Source: Trichoplax adhaerens (lineage: Eukaryota > Placozoa > Uniplacotomia > Trichoplacea > Trichoplacidae). Taken from it: a stretch of DNA of 53,709 bases. The translations under genes were made by a program, and so were the position numbers. The notes below the pieces were generated by a model that was not told the origin of the DNA, did no database searches, and was given only the letters and a program-made list of their open reading frames with translations. How positions within the stretch are numbered: the stretch's first letter is position 1; the number at the start of each line of letters is the position of its first letter. The stretch covers positions 493,780-547,488 of the forward strand of contig NW_002060970.1 of the NCBI RefSeq assembly GCF_000150275.1. Reading direction: 5' to 3'. Below are positions 12,104-24,199 of this stretch, piece by piece.

Positions 12104-12316
12104 ATTTCTTAAAATATATACGGAGAAATATAACCATGAGACCTTGCATATCGTCTAGCAATGTTAATATTAAATATATTAATCCTTAATTTAGTACGCT
12201 TTTATGCTCATGATTAATTACTTAGTTCTTCTGCCAAAGGCTTAATTTGCAAAGCGATTATCAAGACGAAAAATTATCAAACCAGCATTTCACGTAGCCT
12301 TTAATATGGTGTCACA
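12104..12316 (+). pseudogene. GPCR relic, TM1-TM2 only (clade 2, second-receptor type)
   Basis: Aligns to the start of the broken receptor at 29121. The start codon is ATT, codon 3 is TAA, and a further TAA occurs at the AATCCTTAA position, a nonsense change shared with the 20.8-kb copy. A recognisable GLICKAIIKTK segment and the TM2 start (TTTAATATGG) follow. The homology then stops at TGTCACAAAACAGCT, which matches the terminus of the LTR family at 42690. The rest of the receptor is missing, and receptor 3'-flank homology resumes near 12.5 kb (compare 30.5 kb). Read as an old relic with the body deleted at or next to an LTR end. Confidence 0.75.
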
Positions 12317-12810
12317 AAACAGCTACACGAAAAACTCTGCTATTGTGCCCTTCATCGAATGGATATTATTAATTGCTAAATGAGATAGTAGCTCATCTGC
12401 GTGAAAGTAAATTCGATAGAATGTACAAGTATGTGTGAAAATTAAAAATTCTGGATATCAAATCATCGTTGAAAATGTTATATTGGGCATTTACTTTCGT
12501 TAAAATATCCGCATGTTGATCATCAAATTATTTTTCTTCTTTCTATGCGATCATAAATCTGATCCTAATCTTATTTAATCACTTTATCTTTTACCTGATT
12601 AATAGGTATATTTTTGCATTGACTGCTGACATCGCTGACTTAATGATTTATCTCAGGATCTATTCTAAAATACTTGTATGTTAGAGAACGTTTATCATAA
12701 CTTAATCGCCCTGGCTGTAATATTTTATCACTCTTACGTACAACCAAGTATTACTGCTCAAACTTTTATCTGACATAAAATGAAGCGATAACTGAATTGA
12801 AGCATTCTAC

Positions 12811-13145
12811 TGTCACAAACTCCCGTGTGACAAGATAACGTTGAGATCGAATCTACGATCTCGCAATACTTCGTACGCCTTCGATTCCCGTTATACTTTT
12901 AACCTTAGAAACTGAGAACTAACTTTTATTAATTTGTCTAATCGTTTAAATAGATTTTATCTACAAGCTTTTACACATCTCTTAGAATACTACTAATCCA
13001 ACTATAGATAAAAATGACCTTTAGCATATCATAATTTAAGTCGTACCGTCTACAATCTATATCTGGTTACGTACTCCTCGGCTTACAATATTATAGTAGC
13101 CGCAAAGCATGTACTATTTTGGTACGGTGAGTTAGCACCGTGACA
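12811..13145 (-). mobile_element. solo LTR, family E
   Basis: 335 bp from TGTCACAAAC to ...CCGTGACA, flanked by tctac (12806-12810, 13146-13150). The homologous 3'-flank sequence near 30.82 kb lacks it. A 7-bp stem TGTCACA/TGTGACA lies at one edge and ACGGTG/CACCGT at the other. Orientation is inferred from the TTTGTGACA-type end only. Confidence 0.82.
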
Positions 13146-14733
13146 TCTACAAGCTATATAATTAAAGCTTATTAATCGAAGAGTTAAAGACAGTCATTAA
13201 TTTAATCCAATGAATATATTTCGGCACAGCATCATTATGTAAGCAAAAGTACCGGCGTGAATCAACTTTATTTGAACTTAACTTTTACTGGAATAAGAGA
13301 TACTTTCACTTGTCATCCATTGCTCTTTTATCCTAAGTGTTATAATAAACTGATTTGCACCTGCATAATATGAATTAATTTCCTAGTTTTAATTGATAGA
13401 ATTCAAGCCGTTCGTACCTGATATTTAATGTACTACACATTTACCAACTTATCTACCAACTATGACTGACGTCCATTACCCCATTCTGATTATTGATTAT
13501 TAATTATTTACACGTATATCAACGCGTTTAGTCACTCAAATCAATCGGCTGAGGAAATCTTCACTAAAGATCATTTCCTATAAATGGCTTTCTGGCAGAT
13601 TCTAATAGAGAAATAATTTCTACATACTTAAGGCAAAATTTCAATAAGCTATAAATCATGAGATTGAGATAAGGTATTACTGCATTTTAAATCTCCAAAG
13701 CTTAGAATATCATAAACTGTTATGTTGCTTATACATCCTAGCTCTATAGCCTGTGGGTTCTAAGTGCTGCGCGAGAGATGCGTAGCTATCATTGGTACAT
13801 CAAATGCTTTTACTGCAAAGAATCTAAAGTCAGAGGCTACAACGGATCGACCTCCTAATTGATACTTTGCAACTTGGAATACTGTCTCGGTCATTGCCAA
13901 AGTCGCAATTGTGCTATATACTCAAATAAAATATCAAGCTACGAAAGAATTGCATCTCAATCAACGAAAAGACTACATACTGTTAAATTGCTTTCGAAGT
14001 AAAGCAAGTTTATAGAGTTAGTTAAAATGATAGCTTTATGTATGGAAAAGCAAAGATATTGAACGATGGGACCTATTATTAAGAAGAATTTCAATTTTTT
14101 TATTGTACATTACCTTATTCCAATATTAGATCTTCTTTATTGAATTCTTTTAAGCGCTATTATGACTATTATCTTAATTAATAACTAAATTGTTCCTTTT
14201 TCGAAACTCATAGACAACATTATCTATATAATCAAAGACTACGCGAGTACGGCTGCCGATTCTATTGATAAGATAGAGTCCGTCTTCATGGTTCAATAAT
14301 GTCCCTATTCATTATTAGCATACCCTTTCGTCACTAACAATGGCTGTTATACATTTGTTACTATAGCATTTTGAAACTATACCGACAAATAATTATCCAG
14401 TTCAGTGAATCTCGAAAAATTAATTTCCTTAATAATCTCTAGCGTATTATCATCTGAGAGGAGCGTTTTATTCGCTAAAATTACTGTAACAATTCTGTAG
14501 CATTCTTTAACGTTAAATAATTTTCTATGCGTAATTAGCAAATTATGATTAGATTATTACTAAATGAATAGTTAGATCATCTATTTATTTGGTTGTAACA
14601 TGGGTAAAACGTATAACTAAGAGCCATGCAGTATATCTATGAAAATTGGTTCTTTCTAATTTAGCTATCTAAGATATGCAAAGTTTACAAGTATTGAAAT
14701 TTTTTACAAGAGATAAATCCCGAAATATCCGAA

Positions 14734-15384
14734 ATGCAATCATAATAGCTGCTTTACCTTTTACACATTTTTTTCTGCTTTGATGGCGTCATACTTAACA
14801 GCATCATTCGCTATACGATTATTCGTGGTTCTAGTCTTCATGTTGCTATATGTATAGTTCATATATATATATGTTCATATGTAATATGGCAAAATCCGAT
14901 ATGCTTGCGTTAGTAGGAATGATTATTTATTTATTTTTGACCGCTATAACTGTCGGTAATTCCGATTGTTCATTGCTTCTTGAAATTTTCTGCAAAGGTT
15001 CAATTTACTTACTTAATGTAAGTTTCTCTATTTCTGCTATTTCATTATCTAATATCAGTATAGATCGTTATATTATTATAAGCGATCGAAGGACTTTACA
15101 AGATCTTTATCAACGGTAAAAATGAAGATTAATTATATAAACATGTTGGATATACCCATTAGGCATTGGTATACGTATCATTCCTTTTCTCTTCGTACCT
15201 CAAGACGGTTCATTTAATGTGATATTCGCAATTTCGATCCAAATTATAACGTTCCATTTATGATGGTATATTATATATTAAAATATCATATGCCTTTAAT
15301 TAATATGGCCATTACGAATATAAAAATAGTAAGATATATTTACAAGCAAAACAGCCAACGTGATGGAACAAGACAAACTCAGAT
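14734..15384 (+). pseudogene. decayed copy of the 3032 receptor, cut by an assembly gap
   Basis: Aligns with the 3032 gene from TM1 to about the third intracellular loop. The first 90 or so nucleotides of the coding part, including the glycosylated N-terminus, are deleted: the sequence runs from the ATG region straight into the TM1 codons (GCTGCTTTACCTTTTAC). There are small insertions before TM2, a stop plus frameshift after the IDRY motif near 15117, and a one-base deletion in the ECL2 region near 15222. The DRY box and the TM2 Asp are still legible. The copy runs into the 50-N gap; the sequence after the gap is not receptor-like. The 5' flank (about 13970-14733) is also homologous to 2225-3031, so this was a genomic duplication. 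Confidence 0.85.
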
Positions 15385-15434
15385 NNNNNNNNNNNNNNNN
15401 NNNNNNNNNNNNNNNNNNNNNNNNNNNNNNNNNN
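15385..15434. other. assembly gap (50 N)
   Basis: Runs of N inside the 14.7-kb receptor pseudogene. The order and distance across it are assembler estimates. 15435-15549 after it shows no receptor homology. Confidence 0.95.
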
Positions 15435-16257
15435 ATAGAGCATATTGAATTGCGTTTATATGGACCGAATGAAGTGATTTCTCTAAATTTAAACCCATTA
15501 TCCGGCTCATCTTCCTCGCTTTTAAAGCTTCTTATAAGGCAAGAAAAGTTGATTCTCCGATAGCCATAATAAATAATGATTTTAAATGCAGAACTAATCA
15601 TTTGCTATATCTTAAACTAGAGTTTTACTTGATTTTAGCAACTTGAATTTTATATTAATAAAATGCGAAACTAAAGAATAAAAACCCGTTCATTTCACAG
15701 AAACTACAATCAGTTGCACCAGGCCTGAATATTGTTATTTATTTAATAAATTAAATAATAGTTTAATAAGCTTAAAGATGAAATAGGTATTATGATTAGG
15801 AAGCAAACCAATGCTATTTAGATTAATGGTGTTATCTGTAATACTTATGTATCACTACAATCTCATAAGATTATCTAAATTTGAGAATTGGTATAGATGG
15901 CAGATTTAAAAATCATGATGAAGTATCATTTCAAATTTGCAGCATAAAATATATTGCAATCAAAATTCATTGGTCATGTAGTAATTTCATAACCAGAAAA
16001 ATTTGCATTATGCCTGTTAGAATATTTTATTACAATATTTAACCGTAAAATTAAAATACAATGGTTAAATGCACTATAGAAAAACGCTAAATAATAAGGA
16101 TAAATGGGTTGACGTACAATAGGAAGTACGGTACAATAGAGTTAATACTCTGGTTATTTATTTATTATTTCATAAAATTATTTCGTTTTCTTATTTTAGC
16201 TTATTATCTTACCATACCATAGCAATCCTTATTTAATAATAATAGGTGAAAGTCAGA

Positions 16258-16264
16258 TATAAAT
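16258..16264 (+). promoter_or_regulatory. TATA-like box of the 16327 receptor
   Basis: TATAAAT 63-69 bp before the ATG. The paralogue at 25418 has CATAAAT at the equivalent place (25351-25357). Chance occurrence is possible in AT-rich DNA. Confidence 0.3.
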
Positions 16265-16326
16265 TTCTCTGATGTAAAATAGTTGTATCACATTTATGCT
16301 CCAAGTATATAGGTGTAAAAGGAATT

Positions 16327-17355
16327 ATGAATAGATCCACTATCTTAAATTTGGAAAAAACATCCGTAAATCTTTCGGTCTCATTTGGTAATAGAACTAA
16401 CAGCCCTGTATCTTCATCTTTTTCTGCGTTAGTTCTATCAGGGTTGACTTTGTTCGGGCTTATTACCAACGGATTAATTTGTTTGGCTATAACAAAAACG
16501 AAAAAACTTCATACACCAACATTTTATTTAGTCTTTAATATGGCTATATCAGATTGTATATTTCTCGTCTCTGGATTATCAGCAGCATCATTAAATGCCA
16601 TCTTATCAAGCAAAACTCTTTCAGTCTTATCCGCATCTATAGCTTGCAAATTAGTCGGTTTTGCCAACGTATGTAGTGTAATTGCATCGACATTAACCCT
16701 AAGTGCCATCAGTATTGATCGAAATTTTATTTTAACTACGAAAAGTTGTCGAAGAACTCTCTTTAATTCTTACTGGAAATTAGCTATTCTTATTGGATTG
16801 ATCTGGTCGATTGGTACTATTGCAGCAATACCATTTGCAGTCTTGATGACAATTTATCCATCATCGCGAATGTGTGATATCATGAACAGAAGAAGAACTT
16901 TTAACGTAACTTATTTTATCCTTCTTCTTATAGTAGCCTGCATAATACCGGCGATTATAGTTATGACTAAGTACGCTAAAATAATGAGTGTGCTAGCTAA
17001 AGGAATCGACAGTCGAAGGACTTTATCGACTTTTGAATTGACTAGAAAGCATCATATTAAACTCATTAAATCGCTGTCTATCGTGACTATAATATTTTTG
17101 TCATTAACTTGTCCTATATTAATCGTTTATATTATCTTTGCTTTTTCTGGTCAAAGTTCATTTAACTACATGCTCAGCCTATCTCAAACTCAAGCTCAAA
17201 TAATACAAATTTGTTTTATTGTTGGATATTTTTCTTGTTTAGCAAATCCAATTATTTACTTTTGTATGAATACAACATTAAGACAAGCTTTAACTTGTAA
17301 ATTGCAATGCCGCTGTCGAGTTCAGTCTACTATTCATATGGTACCAGTTTATTAA
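16327..17355 (+). CDS. class A GPCR, clade 2, intact (unit 1 copy)
   Basis: 342-residue intronless seven-helix receptor, predicted plasma-membrane G-protein-coupled signalling; ligand unknown. Visible: sequons at N2, N15 and N22; TM1 Asn N48; NMAISD with D76; C107 and C183 for the TM3-ECL2 disulphide; DRN (131-133) in place of DRY; TM4 W160; TM5 P208; TM6 P263; NPIIY at 307-311; C-terminal cysteines C324, C328 and C330 that could be palmitoylated. It is a close paralogue, same length and roughly 70% identical by eye, of the receptor at 25418. Homology extends into both flanks, so it duplicated as genomic DNA rather than by retrocopying. A TATAAAT box is 63-69 bp upstream of the ATG. The Y-to-N change in the DRY box is the only unusual core residue; the frame is fully open. 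Confidence 0.92.
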   Translation: MNRSTILNLEKTSVNLSVSFGNRTNSPVSSSFSALVLSGLTLFGLITNGLICLAITKTKKLHTPTFYLVFNMAISDCIFLVSGLSAASLNAILSSKTLSVLSASIACKLVGFANVCSVIASTLTLSAISIDRNFILTTKSCRRTLFNSYWKLAILIGLIWSIGTIAAIPFAVLMTIYPSSRMCDIMNRRRTFNVTYFILLLIVACIIPAIIVMTKYAKIMSVLAKGIDSRRTLSTFELTRKHHIKLIKSLSIVTIIFLSLTCPILIVYIIFAFSGQSSFNYMLSLSQTQAQIIQICFIVGYFSCLANPIIYFCMNTTLRQALTCKLQCRCRVQSTIHMVPVY

Positions 17356-19236
17356 CTGAATATAGAAATACATTATACCCGCTGCGCTTGAAATTACTTC
17401 CGCTATCATGGTTAATTTTAAGATTGATTGAAAATTATTTACGTCTGTAGGGTTCCATATAGAAAAATTGATTCTCTTTTTCAAAAGAATACTCTAACGA
17501 CTCTAATATCAAATCCTATGGAACTACGTATCAATAATCAGTAGTATAAGCATTACTGAAAAAGTTAATCTTTTTATCGAATTCTTCGTACAGTTTCGCA
17601 GGAACTATTTAGGAATATGTCGTTAGATTTTATCCTTATTAGATAAATTTTCGTTACGCGATATAAATACTAATACTAAAAATTTCAAGTATGAACACCG
17701 AACTTCAATTACTTATAACTGTCAGGAAAGTCGACTCATTCGGTGTTAGAATTCATTAGTTTTAATGACGATCTGATCTCTACATTAAATAGTTTTAAAT
17801 TTTAATGTCTTACTTTATATACCTGTAAAGACCTTAATCTTTCTGCTATCCTTTCACTTACACCTGATTATTACTGCATTAACCACTTTTTGCTTTACTC
17901 TATCGAAGTTACATATATTACGGTCTTGGAATTTGTGTTTAAATGCTAAGTGTTAGATCTATCCTCAGCTCCAAATATTTAATTATTAAGGATATTTATA
18001 TTTCGAACTCCTAATAATTAACTACTGCCCCAAATGCAATGAAATAAGAAATCATGATAGAATGGAATAGGCTTTCTCTCAATGTTAGGTCCATTTCTGA
18101 CGTTACTGTCATCGTGAATAATTCATTCTTACTTGACAGCTTAAATTAATTTTTAAATCATTGTATAAATATTAAATAAATCGATACTCAAGTTAATTTA
18201 CGGAGTGCATGCATTTTCTTCGTTTAATAATAATAATTACTATTAATAAAGATTTGCAGGTGAGATTTGTATAAACTTGGTATTACAAATCTCCTTTGTA
18301 ACTAGAAAACGAGTCTTAAACACTATCTTTACTAGTACTCGTGTTCCCAACTAACTTAATTTTGCTTTAGCTAACTGAATTACTTCGATGATGTTATTAA
18401 ACTAAATATAGAGTGTTCATTAAGAAGTAAGCAAAAATGCAAATCTTTACGGATTGACTTTAATCTAAATTATTACATTAAATGAGAAAGTTAATACTGA
18501 ATAAATTTTCCCTGGTACTATTGAAATAGACTATGGAATTCTTTCACAGCAATTTCTATGTATCGACGCCAAATTAGACAGAAAATAGACGGTATAATCA
18601 AACTATAATAATGTACATGATATACTTTGGCACTTAGAATCATGGCTAACATTGCGTAGTAATTTCCGCTAATTATAGTAGTTATGCGTTAAGGAATAGA
18701 GAAATAGTGAGCAGTACAGAACTTTATGTTATCATAAAGTGTAAATGATGGCTAGTATTGTGAAATTTCTCTCATGCACCATATATTACAAGTAATTTTT
18801 CGGAAGATTTAGGGTCCATCATAATCGCAGTAGATTATCTGAGTTAAATTAGCGGAATTGTAGAGTTTATTGGAATCAGCGCAAAAAGAAAAACGGTGTG
18901 AAATTAGAACGTTTATAACGAAATGACTAGTCGAATAGCTCTGGTAATATAAAATAGGTTAAGCGTGCAAGATTACCATGTAAATAGCAGAACTAAATAG
19001 CGAGATACATCTACGATGATTGCTTTTATAACGTAAGAAGCAGACTAAGAATTATTTTTAAAACGCAAATGATTAATGAAAATACCTTACTTTCAAATGA
19101 AGAATTTTTAGGATACAATCAAACTAGAGTATACTCAGCTTTCCATAAAGTGGATTATTGAATATAGATTACACAAATAAGAAGTTATACAACAGTCTGG
19201 TGGAAATTGTATTTTATTAAGAACAGACTATACCAT

Positions 19237-19567
19237 TGTCACAAATCCCACTTGTGATTTGGTTAGGTCAGGTGCTATAGTAATTGTGTATGTCTTCCAC
19301 TAACTTGGAAGTCTTATTCTAGGGTAAAACTAACTCTTTCCTCACAGTCACACAACTACTCAGGTTTCTTTCAGACCACTAGCACTTTTTATTCACCAGT
19401 CATTTGGTTTCTAGTCTCTACTAGTTCGTCTTAGCCCGGAGCGACTACTGCCGGCGAATGGCAATTCGCTCGGCGTTTTATACCTTCCCCACTCATTTGT
19501 GGGGCATACTAGTAAACTGCTCCTTCCACAAATTGTATAAGTTACTATAGGGAATTACTCCCAGACA
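19237..19567 (-). mobile_element. probable solo LTR, family H
   Basis: + strand TGTCACAAATCCCAC...CTCCCAGACA. In minus orientation TATAAAA (19476-19482) precedes AATAAA (19388-19393) by about 85 bp. Stem TCACAA/TTGTGA at the 3' edge and a GGGA/TCCC stem at the 5' edge. It is richer in GC than its surroundings. Flanks accat / attaa do not clearly match, so the right boundary is less sure. Confidence 0.6.
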
Positions 19568-20795
19568 ATTAACATGACTTAGTATGAGCTTTAAAAGTAA
19601 AGCTATACTATGTAAGGCCGTTCTGGCAGCCTCATTAAATCATTAAATGTTGTTGTTAAGCAATGTACTTATGTGATTGATGGCTCTTATGTAGAGGGGT
19701 ATTTGATTGTAATATTGTAATATTTATAAGCTGTATGGTATTGTTATGGTAGAGATTTCACCATATGCCGATTATCCAGTTTATCTTAGCCAATTGCAAC
19801 TGTTTCTTGAGAGAAAGATATTAGAATTATTCTACAACAGATGAGCGCAATAAACGTTATTTCGAAAGTCAAAAACACGTTCTTGACCGTTTGTGACACA
19901 TTTTTAAACGCTCAAATTTTGAGTTATCGAATTGCGAACCTAAGGTTAAGAGCGTATACGCAGCATTATGCTTTCATATTGGGCGAGGTAATCAAGATTT
20001 AGTTAATTAGGTTGTTACTACTAACATTTTTATCACCGTTAATGTTTACTATATCTTATAATAATTCATTCAATATCAATGCAATTACTTATAATCTAGA
20101 AGAAATTAGCAATGAGATGCAAGTAGAACGTTTTATTCATCAAAGGATGTAAAGTATTATTATTTAATTTCATATTTATAATTCAGTTAAAAAATAAAAC
20201 ATTGATGTTGTTATCAGTTCTAGTATTATTATAGGATATTGCTATACCTATAATAAAAAAACAAATTAAGGTGGTGCTCAAATATTTGCAATTCCTAAAC
20301 AAATGAAGGAAAAGCAAAATAGAAATCAAGTATAGTATCCTACACTAATCTCCGTGTTTGCTTACATGGACAATATCTAGGATTAATAAATATTATTTTC
20401 TCACAATAGACTAATAAAGGGCAAGGTAGATGTAGGGACTTCTTTTAATCTTGCATGTTTCCTTTAATAGATGACTGTAATTAGATCAATTTCAGAATTG
20501 GCATTGTATGAAAAGAAGAAATAAATATCTGTTAAATGTTGTAACTACGGTAAAGTATAGTAGCTCCAATACTTATTGATGATGAGAGTGTAATCTAATT
20601 AATCAATATAATACCAAGACATACTTAGAATGCATAATACCTTCTAAATTCCATAGCTCAATCCCTCTACTTCTGGATTGATTATTTCATAATACTACCG
20701 TAATAAATTCATTTCAAGCGTTTACTGTTACTCAATTGATGAGAATACTAGCAATTAAAATATGTGTAATTAATTTATTAATAGATCACTGATAC

Positions 20796-21174
20796 GATGA
20801 TATCTTCAAATGCATACGGAAAAAATTCAACCGTAGCACTTTGCATATCGTCTAGCGATAAAAGTATCAGAGAAATCAATCCTTAAATTACTGTGCCTTT
20901 TATGCTAATGATTACGTTATTTGGCTGTACTACCAACGGCTTGAGTTGCAAGGTGATTCTCAAGAGGCAAAAATCTCACACACCAATATTTCGCTTAGTC
21001 TTTAATATGGCCAATTTAGATAGTCAGATTCTTCTAACTAGATTACTAATGCCATTACTTAATACGGTCCTATCCATGACAGAAATGGCAAATTTGTTTT
21101 CGACTATAGGTTGTAAATTGATATTCTTTATCAAGTCAATTCGCTTAAATTTCTCTATACTACTTAAGCTCTAA
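20796..21174 (+). pseudogene. truncated GPCR relic (clade 2, second-receptor type, unit 1)
   Basis: Unit-1 counterpart of the broken receptor at 29121. The ATG at 20796 opens about 30 codons that end at TAA (AATCCTTAA), the same nonsense position as in the 12.1-kb relic; the 29.1-kb copy has TCA there. After the stop, TM1 (CTTFGLSC-like), HTPIF, FNMA and the start of TM3 with GCKL are readable up to 21174. Receptor homology then ends and a third copy of the large-duplication core begins by about 21400. The NMAISD motif has become NMANLD. Non-functional. Confidence 0.8.
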
Positions 21175-21399
21175 AGACCATTTAATAAAATCATTCCACT
21201 AGTTGTGTAACTTAGATGCCTTTGCGTTTAAGTTCCTATGAGTAGTCAAGTAATACTGAATCCCTAAAGCTTTAGAAATTTAGAGACTTGTTTTACGTGA
21301 ACCTTGCCGCAAAGCTCGTTTGTGGCAACATGATAAAAGGTAAGGTAGAATTTATGAATTTTAAAGAACAGCTGAAGTTTCTTTATTACGCATACGTGG

Positions 21400-22870
21400 A
21401 ACAATTTCCAAGAAACTCCTATCTATTTGGTACTAAATTAAGTCATTTTCATTTGCAGCTAAAATATTACGTATAATCCTATTCAGTATTTCCTGTAAGA
21501 TCTCTTCCTAACTTATTTCTGTGGCGTATTAAAATATTCCCCGGGATGAACCGTATGGCATCTATCAACATAGTTATCTAATATCTTAATCTTATTGATT
21601 AGTTACACCCGAAAGTATCGATTAAGTATTTAAGATAGATCAAATCGAGTGATGCAATATTGCTGCTGCAAACGGAAGCATTTAGATCTACTCTTTTGCC
21701 AATGTAATGAAGGTTGATTTTTAGAATTTTCCTTCAAATTCAAGTCTTGCAATTATTCTAGCTTAATGAACATTATTTATTTGGTTGATTATAATAGCAA
21801 ATTTTACTTAGTATCTTAGTATACTGTAAACCCGATTGCTTTATTCGGGTTAGAAGTTAAGATAATCCGTAGCATAATTTTTGTTAAGAATCAGATATTA
21901 TGATTTTATAATTCAAGCGATATATTTAGTTAATAGAATACACAGTATGTGTGCTAATTTTGATCATTAATTACAGTAGAAGTTACTGTTAATTTGCAAT
22001 TTCATACATTATGAACCTAAAACATTTGATCTGAGATTGTTCTTTTATTTTTGCGTATACTGAAGAAATGTACAGTTTAAAGCTAAACTATACTTAATAT
22101 TAATTTAGTAGTTTTAGGGAGTCTAGGGTATAATTTATCTTATCATGTGCGTTTGATTGCTAGTTTAATTTGAATTACTTTAGAATGATAGTCTACTATC
22201 ATCAAATGCTCAGCGTAGCATATCAAAGATAGCGTAGTTCAGTCATTTAGTGGAGTTGAAGTTAGAGAAGACAAGAAAACTCGTGGATAATCGTGAATTA
22301 TCTCATTAATTGATAGTTTGCTTCGTTTGGGCAGGGGCAGTTTTGCCCGTATTTTATTATTCATTTTAAGAAGTTTTGCTAAGATTGTTGTTAAAGTTAT
22401 AAAAAACTGGTGTTGTTCCCCTAATTTATTTTATTTGGACTTCAATTGTTGGAAGTTCAATTTAATTTAGTAAATTTAATTTTTTTGTACTACCAATACT
22501 ACTCCAAGATTAATTCGATCAGAATTGTTGATGTTGAAGTAGAAAATGACTCATACCTGCTATTCTACATGGCTATGTGAATTATTATTGAATATATTTC
22601 CTATTTGATAATCAAATAATTATTTACTGTTTTTATTAATGTACTGCTATCTTTCTTATCCTTAAAGTTAATTAAAATATAAAACGATGCTGAAAGATTC
22701 TATGAAATTTAAATTGAGGATCTTGTCAATCCACATTCCATTTCCGATGCGTGTTATCTTATATTTTCTTATGCATGATAATTTAATAATATATTACAGT
22801 AAGACCTTACCATGCTGAAAATTCTTAAGAACGGTGATTACTTAATTATTCAATTTACTTCATATTGTAT
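21400..22870. repeat. third, older partial copy of the duplicated core
   Basis: Diverged match to about 7205-8420 (for example ACTCATA..CTG..ATTCTA.ATGGCTAT and CTTGTCAAT.CACATTCCATTTC). It lacks the family F LTR. It contains about 0.8 kb (about 21702-22500) absent from the other copies, with several hairpins such as AACCCG/CGGGTT near 21829-21850. No coding content. Confidence 0.7.
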
Positions 22871-23017
22871 TATCAAATCATATTAATGTCATTTTACGTA
22901 TGCCACGCTATTAAACCGAATTCTGACTGTCTATTAACCTAAAACTAGAATATATTCCAATTAATTTCTACGGGTTTAGCTAGTAAGTATTGATAGCTGT
23001 CATAATTATAGTGAAAG

Positions 23018-23646
23018 TATCACAAAAAGCTTGCAACAAGATAATGTAATGTACGATCAATAATTCAATTCCTTGAACCATGTATCAAGGAACGATATCT
23101 GTACTATTGGGAACACTTTTGCTCTACTAGCAGACTACACAAAGACTTAGACGTCTCGTATTTTACGTTAAACACTTAGTTTAAGAACTAACTTTTTTTA
23201 CACAATTTACAGCATTTATATACTCTTCCGCAATAGTCCTTGATACATAGTTAGTACGATTAACTTTGGAATCATTCACTGAATTAGACATTAATTTAGC
23301 TACCGCTCCCTAATGCAGACAACAGCAATTATGTACTTAGACATCTAATGACTAGTACAGAATAGTCAGATTACGATATATCCTATCACGGAACATTTCT
23401 GCGATAATTTACAATCTACTAATAGTAAGTTACAATCGCAATAATTCGAACTGTAAGTAGATAATTGGCATTCCCTAATATAACGATTAATTTCAATATA
23501 TGTATATGTGTGTCAATGTCATAAAAAGCCAGTGCTATATTAAAAGACAGTATATCCAAATTAGAAGTTAAATAAATAAAAATAAGCTAGCAAAATTATC
23601 CTGACATAAATATTTCTACTTTAGTACTGTATATAACACTGTCACA
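23018..23646 (-). mobile_element. solo LTR, family B, aged
   Basis: Aligns end to end with the family B LTR at 42690 (shared CAACAAGATAA, TCAATTCCTTGAACCA and CTACTAGCAGACTAC blocks). The terminal TG is mutated on the + strand (TATCACAAAAAGC) and the target duplication is unclear (gaaag / aaaaa). It lies between unit 1 and unit 2. Confidence 0.8.
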
Positions 23647-24199
23647 AAAAACTATAAATGTAAAGCTTTAGGGCTTGAACTTAAAATCTTTCCAAAATAT
23701 AATATTTGCTAGTGTTACTATTGTAACAATGATACAATCAATCTAAATTTGCCCCATATATTTCATAATCGATAAGCATTGATCTGTAGATAAGAAATAA
23801 ATCAGTATATAATTATTAGGAATCTTCAAGTCTACCGATCTACCAGCCTACCGCTCTTTTATGTAGTCTATTGCCTATATTCCTACATAGCTTTATTTAA
23901 TATAATGTTTATAGACGATAGCAGGCAAAAAGTAACCTCTTGCTTGTATTATTTGCATCATGAACGTAAAAGATCTTAATAGACAGTTAGAGTAAAGTTC
24001 CGTCAACGAGCAAAATACTAATATAATTCTTTAATACTGAATAGAGCTTTAAATGGGAATGTTGGATTAAGTTTATATAAGCCGAGAGAAACTTTTGTAG
24101 TAGAGTTTAAGCCGATTATTCAGTTCAATGTACTCGATTTTAATTAGTCTTATGGAGGAAAGAAAAAATTGGTTATCGATAGTCATATTCATAGTAAAC
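23647..24199. other. intergenic, nothing recognised
   Basis: Lies between the family B LTR and the start of tandem unit 2. No gene or repeat copy recognised. Confidence 0.45.

Larger units (their letters stand above)
11890..13690. repeat. remnant of a further receptor unit
   Basis: Matches unit 2 around the second receptor: upstream 11.94-12.10 kb against 28.87-29.12 kb, the relic, then the 3' flank 12.51-13.69 kb against 30.5-31.23 kb. Most of the receptor body is deleted and a family E LTR is inserted. Confidence 0.75.
15550..21175. repeat. tandem receptor unit 1
   Basis: Contains receptor 16327, its flanks and the relic 20796. Homologous to unit 2 in the upstream region (about 16.03-16.32 kb against 25.08-25.41 kb), genes, downstream region (about 17.36-18.27 kb against 26.45-27.76 kb) and the region before the second receptor (19.69-20.8 kb against 27.94-29.12 kb). 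18.27-19.69 kb is mostly specific to unit 1 and holds the family H LTR. Confidence 0.82.

Noticed and set aside
15260-15601. Frames running through the N gap on both strands
   Set aside because: Artefacts of translating N. The left part belongs to the receptor pseudogene and the right part is not receptor-like.
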